Shown here piece after piece: positions 52,501 through 62,305 of a DNA stretch of 64,000 nt. Every line of letters starts with the position of its first letter. Within the stretch, counting starts at the first letter, position 1. The stretch is from positions 22,653,828-22,717,827 of the forward strand of contig NC_066848.1 of the NCBI RefSeq assembly GCF_001640805.2. Reading direction: 5' to 3'. Both the position numbers and the translations under genes were made by a program. The stretch is from Lates calcarifer. Taxonomy: Eukaryota > Chordata > Actinopteri > Centropomidae. Below the pieces are notes generated by a model, which saw nothing but the letters and a program-made list of their open reading frames with translations, had not been told where the DNA came from and searched no databases.

Positions 52501-55500
52501 TATTCATAGATTTTACTCGACTAACATTTTACTCTCAGTCTAAACGGTCAATATAATTAGTTGAATAACTGTATTTTACACTTTTGCAAAGTGACTGTCA
52601 TTAATTAGCTGCAGGCTGGATCCTGTGTAAATAAAAAAGGTTTTAACACAGGAAACTGTGAGTAAATTTGTGATTCATGAGTCTTCACAGGGAGTTCATG
52701 AAGACGGAGGAGGGACTGGTAGACTGGGAGTGCACTGGTATGCCAGGGTCCATAGAGTTTTTAAATATTTTTATTAAACAGGCTGATCCTCTGACTGACC
52801 TCCATCTCTAATTATGTATGCCTGATATTTCTGATGGCAGCAGGAGTAATTTATGCCGTTAACATGGCAACAGGGAGACAGGATGAAGTGATCTGAGACA
52901 TGGCAGAGAGTGGGAGCTCAGAGCAGGTTAATTAGAAACAGTGATGCACAAGACGTGGAGATATTAGTCTTTCAAAAGGAATTAATGCCAGTAGTTAGTG
53001 ATTAGTGGAGTCTGTGGATGTGACACTTTTTCACTGTGTGGAATAATAATGTCATTGATATGAAGGACTTTTTAATCTCTCCGTTTACTTTAATGTTACT
53101 TCAGCAAATTCTTTAAAACACCGATCAGTCTTCCATGGCAGCAGGTTTAAGCTTTAAACCTAAACTGCACCTGGGTTTCTTCTTCCTCTGAAAGACGTGT
53201 GAAATGTGAAAAGTGAATGAATTCCTGCATAAAAAAACCACTGATGTGAAGAACTGAACTGGTGTTAATCATCCTCATTATACAACAGCAGAGTATGTCC
53301 TTATATGCGGTGTGTGTAACCTTCACACGTCAGAAACGTGTGTAAATCCTTCAGGATAGGAACAAATATTACATCAGCCGAGGTAATTCCTGGACTTTCT
53401 TTTTTTATGGACTTCAGTAATTTTGATCAAGATTTTCGACACACTGAGTCTCCAGTGAAACCTTTCCTTTTAGACACTACATTCAATAATTCATTTAATC
53501 ATTCCTACATTCATACATTTTATCTCCCTACATGACACAGTACAGTATCATGTAGATAGTAAAGTATCCATTGGATTTTAATGATCTCATGACCTTGTAG
53601 ATTTTACCAACCCTGTCTCCTAGGAATTATGTCTACATACAACTAAACTGTTTTCCCAGCTATGTTGTGGTGGAAACATGATCACCGGCTGGATTATGTT
53701 CAGAGGCAATGTTTTTAAATGAAGGAAGCTACACAGCAGTGGAGTTACCAGGGGATATCAGGCTGGATGGTGAATGTCTAAAGTGCACAACTCTGTCTCA
53801 ACTCTGACACTAGAGACCAGGGTTGTCTGAATACCTATGTTTAGTCAAAGTTTAACAATGCTTTAGTCACTACAAATGGATATTGTACTGAAAGAGATAT
53901 TTTGGTTGAAAGCAAATTCACTGAATTTCCTTCAATATGTATTTGCTGTTGCAGATGTGTTGTGTTTAAACGTAAATTCAAGGTGATAGGGTCACCGGAT
54001 GCATCGTACAGCAAAAAGAAATAGTCAAACAAAGTTGGCAAAATCTGATTTCAGTCAGAGGAGGTGTTGGTTTTACTAAAGGATTATGATCCGAGCAGTA
54101 AAACAACCTGCACGATCGGCACATTTACATCTCATTGTGTTTTGTCTTCCAGGTGGCGATGGTGCCCAAGGCCCCGTACCCCTTCCCCACGGTGGATGTT
54201 CCCGACCACGCTCACTACACCATCGGCTCCGTCATCCTCGCCATTGGCATCACTGGCATGGTCGGCAACTTCCTCGTCATTTACGCCTTCAGCAGGTAGG
54301 ACAGCTTCCTGAAACACCTGCTGCTAATTTTCATTTTCATATGCAATTTTTTTGTGGTTTCAAACTTTGATTATGTTTCTGTATGCAGAAACTGCTACTG
54401 CTACTGATCAGCAGTTTTGAGCCAAAAAGTCTTCCACAGTCTTTCTCTGTAATGTTTTTAAAATGATGACAGTCTGTTTGCACAAGCTGAAACAATGTAG
54501 TTTTCTTTCTTTCCTGGAAATATAAGTAACTGAGACGGGACACATGTCTGAAGGGCAAACACACTTTGTCTCAGCTGTGTGTTTGAGGTGGAAATAATTG
54601 GACAGAGCTGCTGTTTCTCTCCTTAATCCTTCACCTGGAGACTCAGAGGAAAGACTGTTGGAAAGTGTCTTTTAAAGCTGCAGAGGGTTTTCAGACTGAG
54701 GTTTCATCAGAGCCTGGGGTAGACGAGCCTCCTCCTGCTGTGCTAAGCAGAGGATCAGGACCTGAATCTGTGTGTGTCTGTCCCCGGGCTGTACTGAATC
54801 ATCACCGTCTGGACTTTTATCGACCACACACCGTCTTTTATCTTCAATCACACACACACGCACACAGAAAATGGTTTTATCTGAGATGCAGAGTGGCCAC
54901 TTTTCCTTTTGAAGAAGCTTCAGCACTTAAGAAGAGTTCGACCCACATATTGATCAGCATTTATGGGGCAACTATTGATTTTTCCATTAAAATCAGAACT
55001 GCTCCATGATGGATGTTTCATTGATCATTTGTTAATTTTAGAACTGAAGCAGCACTGAGTGATTTTTCTGGTGTAGTGAGCAACTACATGATTACTTCAG
55101 TCAGTCCCCTCTAGTTAAAGATAAACAGCATCAGCAGTGTCAAAAGTTGAACCACATCTCTGGGTACAAACAGAGATTACTGTTCTTGTCTTTATATATA
55201 AAGCAAGATGCACAATTAACAAAAAAAAATAGCTTGTTAATTCTCAAGCATCACCGAATCTAATGGATAGAGTGTAGCATATTGAAATCAGAATGTGTGA
55301 TCCTGTCTAAATACTATGACAGCACCATTTTGTTACACTTATCCACAGAGATTTGTCACTTTTCATAGACAATAAAAAGACTGTGTATGTGTGTGTGTGT
55401 GTTGCAGGAGTCGCAGCCTTCGGACGCCAGCCAACATGTTCATCATTAACCTGGCCATCACAGACCTGCTGATGTGCATCACCCAGACACCCATCTTCTT

Positions 55501-58500
55501 CACCACCAGCATGCATAAGAGGTGGATCTTTGGAGAGAAAGGTACCTGACTGCACACACACTGAGGACATCACAAACGAACAAACACGGAATGAACAAAT
55601 CACTGTTACTGGTTTCACTTCATTCATCTTTTTGACTGAACTGCAACAGTGAGACCAGCCCTAGAAATGCAAATATCTGTTGTTCTGATAGAATTACACC
55701 ACTGGTCGACCTGATACTGTAAGACTGAATAACCAAATGATACTAGTGCTATGGTTAACATGTAACAGATACTCACTTGCCACATACATCATCTGTGGCT
55801 TTTAAAATTTAAAAATTTAAAATATGGTCAGTATAGTCAGTAACATGCTGGTCTTGGTAAATATCCTGCTAAAGGCCAGTTTGGACAGAACAGGTGCTGT
55901 GGCTCAGCTGGTTAAAGCACCTGTCTTAATTAAAAAAAATAAAAATAAATTTTAAAAAAGCACCTGTCTTCTAAACAGGTGATCCTGGGTTCAAATCCCA
56001 GCAGTGCCTCAATGAAGTTACTTCTCATAACTTTAGACAGTTTGAGTTTCTTCTTCATTAACCCAAATCAAACATTTGGATGGACATTTTTTTTTAAATG
56101 ATGCAAGAAACATTTTGGTTTTATAAAGATACTTTCACAAATCAAAAATCTATGTCAGCTCAGATATGAGTGAAAGTTAGATATAGAAGACAGCAAACAA
56201 GAGAGGTGCTGTGGCTTAGTTGGTTAAAGCGCCTGTCTAGTAAACAGGAGATCCTGGGTTCAAATCCCAGCAGTGCCTTGTTTCTTACATGAAACTTAGC
56301 TGAAACCACATCACAGCTGTTATCTCTAAGTTTATGTCATCACACCATGTCTGATCTGTGGTCTTAATGGTCACTATTTCATACACAGACACAAAAAACC
56401 ATGTAGACGAGAACAGCTTTATTGGGAATTCAGCTGAATTTAAAATACAGCGATCACAGAGAGCAGGAGACAAGCAAACAGATAAAGGGCAGTCCAGCCA
56501 TATACTAGTTTTTGACCAAGTCTTGTTAACAGAAAAAAAACAAGCAAAACTACATGACTATTTTCATGACATCCTGATAGCATGCCTCCTCAGTGCACTG
56601 CATTTTGCAGTTCTCGATTTTGGAAGGTTGGAATGTGTTTTCTACAGAGACAACTGACATCTCATCACATTTTAAGTTGATATGGTGAACAAAGTTTCTT
56701 ATTTCTACATACAGCTGCTACAGAGTAACATGATCAATCATTTGGAGTAATGTTTGTGTTCACCTGATGAATCTAATAGTCTAATATTCACTCTCTTAGC
56801 TCTGTTTTTGGTAGTTACCAGCCTTTGAGCAAAATATCTGTCTCTTAAGCTGTTAAATGCTCCACTTTCTTTACCAGCTAGCCTCTGTCTGTGTCTGTCT
56901 GTTGTCTGCTAACAGTGGCTTCTTACAGCTTTCACAGTGAAGCTGAGGCGATTCAGCCAATCAGGGAAAATCAGTCACAACAACATAAGTACCAGTAATG
57001 CTTAGAGAGTTAAATAACATGCTGCATATGCTCTTCTTGAGTAACATTATATAGGACATTTTATTTATTGATGAGCATCAATCGAGCCAAACTATTACAT
57101 AACTAAATCAGCCATGAGACGGAGCTGTCTCACCCCATCCTCTGCGCAAACACATTCTCCACTTTATTAAAATTTGAGGCCGATTCATTTTCCATATGAA
57201 ATTCCTGGGCATCTTCTTGATTATCTTGGTTGTCAGTTCATTTTTCATGCATGTCAACTTAAAAAGTGCGCTGGTTAAAAAAATAAGTTGGTGTGCACAG
57301 ATTTAAGTGTAACTTACAGGCTCTGCCATCTCACTCTGGAGTATGGTACTTCTGTAGGGAAACAATTTATCAGAAATATAACATAGAATATTAATATAAT
57401 AAGTATTCATCTTAAATGGCCATTAAGATGAATAGGGTCTTTGTGCTGAAGAGAGTAAAGATCTGCTGCTTTTTATTGATTAAATTCAAGGTGAGAAGTT
57501 GATGTGAAAGCTACAGAAGACGCCACAAAAGCATTGCTTTGGTTTTATTTACAGAAAAATGTTTTATTGAATGAAAGTCAGTAAGAGACTGCACATGTAT
57601 GTCCTTTAATAAGAACCTTGAAAGTGCAGAGTATTGATGAATTCATTCAAATATACACATATGTTTTTATTCAGTTCAACATTGCAGTTCTTGGAGAGAC
57701 CAATATCTCTAACGTCCATTGCAGATAAACGTCCATATTTCCACTTAGAAATCACACACTCCTTATAAGTGCAGAACTTGTCTGAGAATCATCATGTTTT
57801 TAAGTTTTCTTCACTATCACGGTAATCCAATGATAGTTGTCTGTACATCAGTGGGTACACTGCAGACAGGAACTGCTAATAGCTAATTCAGTATACTTTT
57901 AATGTTGCTTACTAGTGTAAGCAGGTTCTCAGTCATCCAGGTCATGGTAGTCTTAAGTTGAAAGCAACTGGACTTCTTTTAGGTTTCTTGAAAATGTTTC
58001 ACCTCTCATCAGAAAGGCTTCGTTAGTTCTAAAAACTGAGCTGGCTCTCCTGTGTTCTAAAAACTGAGGAGGTCTTTAACCTCTTGGAGGTGGTCCTAAG
58101 GTCGATCTCAAGACCGCATTGTAGGTGGCTGATAGTTGGCCACCACCTGTGTTGAGGTGGACATTCTGGATGGACATAGATGGCCTCTTTTACTCCTCTC
58201 TCAAACCATCTGTCCTCTCTATCCAAGACATGGACATTATTGTCCTTGAAGGAGTGTCCCTTCTCCTGTATGTGTAAATGAACAGCCGAGTCTTGTCCCG
58301 ATGAGCTGGCTCTCCTGTGTTGTGCCACTCACTTGTGGAGTGGTTGTTTGGTTTCACCTATGTACAGGTCTGAGCACTTCTCCCTGCACTGCACAATGTA
58401 CACAAGGTTACTCAACTTGTGATTGGGAGTTTTGTCCTTAGGATGAACAAGTTTCCGTCTAAGGGTGTTGCCAGGTCTGAAGTGCACTGGGATGTTATGT

Positions 58501-59320
58501 TTGGAGAAAATCCTTTAGAATTTCTCCGACAGTCCTGCCACATAAGGGATGACAATGTTTTTGCGTCTGTTCTCATATTGAGGCTACCCCCTTCTCAGGA
58601 AGCACAGCACAGTCCAGAAATGGTAACCCATCTTCCTTGGTATCCTCCCCGGTTGCTTATTAGCCAAAATGTGAAGCAGTGTAGAAGCAGAAGCAGTGTA
58701 TCTCAGTGAATCTATGGCAACATCATACACATATATGATCATTTTCAGTATGCAAACACAGAGACTCACATGCTTTAATATCCCAGAGCCTGCAGATGTT
58801 TTACCATGGAAACCAAGCTAGCTGTTGAAGAGAATTCCCAGGAGATACTGCAATCTCAGTTCTTGGCCTTCTTTTTCCTCACCAACCACGACTGATGGTT
58901 TTAAGGTATTTAAAGTGTATAAATGTGTTGACAGCAAGTGGCAGCTTACAGAGGGAGAGAGGCATTTTCAGTGTGAACACACTAGATGCATTTTGATGTT
59001 AGATAATCAGCTGCCTCTGAGCAGCTGCCCAGTCCACATAGTCTGAGACATGTTGATGCTATTAGATATCATTGAATAAAAATACCTGTGGTCCTCATGC
59101 CTCTGTCTGTAGGTTGTGAGCTGTATGCGTTCTGTGGCGCTCTCTTCGGGATCTGCTCCATGATCACGCTGACGGTGATTGCCATTGACCGCTACTTCGT
59201 CATAACGCGCCCTCTGACCTCCATAGGAGTGTTGTCACGGAAACGAGCCCTCCTCATCCTCGTGGCAGCCTGGGTCTATTCTCTGGGATGGAGCCTGCCG
59301 CCGTTCTTCGGCTGGAGTGA

Positions 59321-59355
<35 letters not shown>

Positions 59356-62264
59356 GAAGTTCATAAAAGGCCCAAACCATCTGGATGGGTGATGTGTAAG
59401 CACAGTGACTTAAAGGATCATTCCACTGGTTTTTCATATTTTGTCCTTTATCAATAAAAAAAAAAAATGCTAATCACATTGAATTTATGGTGTGTTTTAG
59501 CTAGGACAGAGTAGAACAGGGTATAAACAGAATTAAAATGAAGTACAAAGGAATACAAGACCTGCAGAGTGAATGGACTGACATAAATGTGTTCAAACTT
59601 TTTTGTCACGGATCATGCATTTGTATTTATTTCAAATTATATTTATTTTGTGTCTTTAATACTTACAGACACTTAAATACACAAAGTTGCTTTAAAGTGT
59701 ATTAGTATCATTTTCAGTACTGCAGACAGTGGATCTATACTGGGTCAATAATTAATTGATGTACAGTGGTACCAAGTTGTGTAAGGCCTTAAAAGTAATG
59801 AGGATTTTTAATTCAATCCTAAATGTACCAGGGAACCAATGTGTCAGCACTGGGCTGACATGAGAACACCGATGGAGTCTTCATTCACAGTCGTGCAGCT
59901 GTCAGTTTTAGAACTGTATGCTGCTGTGTCAGACAGACAGACATTACACAGCGATGTGTTAGTGATACTACTCCCTAGCTACATGGCTTTTGTGTTCAGT
60001 TTGAAAATAAGGTAATGTGGAATGTAACTGAACATATCTAGCCAAGTGCTGTACTTAAATCCAATTCTGGACTTAGATTCACAGTCTGTGACCAGGGTCT
60101 AAATGCAACAGACCTCAGGTGAGTTGATGAGTGGATAAGTACTGTACTGTACTGTACTTACTCACTCTATTCTTCTCTTCTCCAGTCTAATCTACTCCAC
60201 CACATTTTACCACACTGCTGCTGTCTGTTCTACTTTTCTGGGGATTTAATTCTCTTGCTCTGTTTTTATCTCAGCTGTACTTTAATCTGCTGTTCTGCCT
60301 CAGAACTCTTTGTCTTATCAAACTTATTGTTCATTTACCCTCAAAATCCCATTTATTATCAGTTCAGTTCAAGTTCACTCCCCGTGTGTGTCTTTCTGTG
60401 GTGTGTATTTCTGCCTCCTCTCAGCTGGTTTTCATTCTCCTCAGCAGACTGTATCTCACTTTACATTTTTGTGTACATCATAATGCATGGAAACAGAAAA
60501 GCTCCTGTAAATCTTTCCTGAGCCTCATGGAAGATCTTTCACTCCAGATGTCCTGTCAGCGCAGAATTCATGTCATAAATATACAGGTTGTTTTTAGGAG
60601 AATGTGATGTATGTGTCTGTGATTTTAGATGTATAAAGAACTGAATGCTTTCATGAGAGATGAAGTGAAAGACAATATTTTTACTGCTTCTGACCACCAG
60701 ATGATCAGAACAGAAAATCTATCAGCAACTGTTTTGATTAATCGTCTTTCTTACTCTTTCTTCTTTCCTCTGTTTTATATGATAGTCAGCTGAAGAAACA
60801 ACCTGAAGACAAAGTCAGCTTTGGCTTGAGGGATTCATGATAAGATTTGTTAATTTTATAGATCAAACAATGTCATTTCACTTCTGTGAGAGCACAAAAT
60901 ATAAGGTTCAACCTTCTCAAAAGAGATAAAAACAGCAGTAAGGTAAAAAAAAAAAAAAAAAAGCATCAAACCCTGACACTGTCTGATATTTAGTAGATTT
61001 CAAGACCTTCTTGATTTGATTTACATTTTTTCTAGTACATGATTTTTTTATTATCCAAACAGGAAAAACCTCTGTAAAAACATTTAGAGCATCAAAGGAC
61101 ACTAAATCTCTCTCTCTCTCTCTCTTTCTCTCTCCCTCTCCCTCTTATGTGCTCTTTCTGTCTGTGTCTGTCTCTTGCCCATCAGGTGCCTATGTCCCGG
61201 AGGGCCTGCTAACTTCCTGTACGTGGGACTACATGACTTTTACCCCGTCAGTGCGAGCCTACACCATGCTGCTCTTCATCTTCGTCTTCTTCCTGCCGCT
61301 CTTCATCATCATCTACTGCTACGTTTTCATCTTCCGTGCCATCCGCAACACCAACCAGTCAGTCTGTGTGTGTTTAGTGTTGTTAATGCGTGTGTTTTCT
61401 TTGTGTATTTTGTATGTGTTGTAAGTGAAGAGGCTTGTTGGATTCATATTTGGTGTCCCTAGTAATTTTCAATTTTTAAAGTTAAAGCAATAAAAAAATC
61501 TAATTTTTGAGATATAAATGTAATTTTTACATTACTTTTCACCTTTTTTTTAAATTTTCAAACTAAACAGAGATAAATTTTATTTATTTATTTTATGCCT
61601 CTACACCACTGACAGCCATGTCCGTCAGGATACCTCAGTAACACTTGTTACAACTTGGACTCAGAGATGAACTGATTAGAATTTTGTGGTCAAGGTCAAA
61701 GGTCGAGGTCACCTCACAAAACATGCTTTTGCCTCTTTAATGTGGTATCTCAAATCTGCCTTGAAGGAATTTCCTCAAATTTGGCACATTCACGTAGACT
61801 CAAGCATGAAGTGATTAGATTTTGGAGAGATCAAAAGTCAAGGTCACTATGAACACACAAAACACATTTTTGGCCATAACTTAAGAATTTAGATGCTTAT
61901 TAACTGCAATTAGAATGGTTGCCAAAGGCATTCAACCACAGTTGTAGTTGTTTTTGAAACATAAAAAGATGTTGTATATTCAGTATCTTTATCACAAACC
62001 GTACACACATTGTTGTTCAAATGTTTGTATCTGACCCTTGGTGAGCAAGGTTTTTGGATGTGAGAGACAATTCTTATGCTTATGCTTTTATTGACCACTA
62101 GACCAATAGCTCCACCAACAGACAACCACTGCAGGCCTAAATCCAGGGCTGCAATTAACAACTTTTATTGTTCATGAATTCTTAAAACTGAAAGTAAAAA
62201 TGAAACTATATACGCCTCTAATAAATAATTAAGTTGGTACAGGGTCCTCAGGTAAAGTATGGGT

Positions 62265-62305
<41 letters not shown>

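Larger units (their letters stand above)
30875..54152 (+). other. opn4 intron 1 (23.3 kb), no nested gene recognised
   Basis: Holds transposon remnants listed separately, microsatellites and unassigned DNA. Long unassigned stretches at 30.9-33.6, 33.9-35.5, 36.0-46.1, 47.5-51.5 and 51.8-54.1 kb show no coding signal on either strand. Large first introns often carry enhancers; none can be pinpointed here from sequence alone. Confidence 0.7.
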
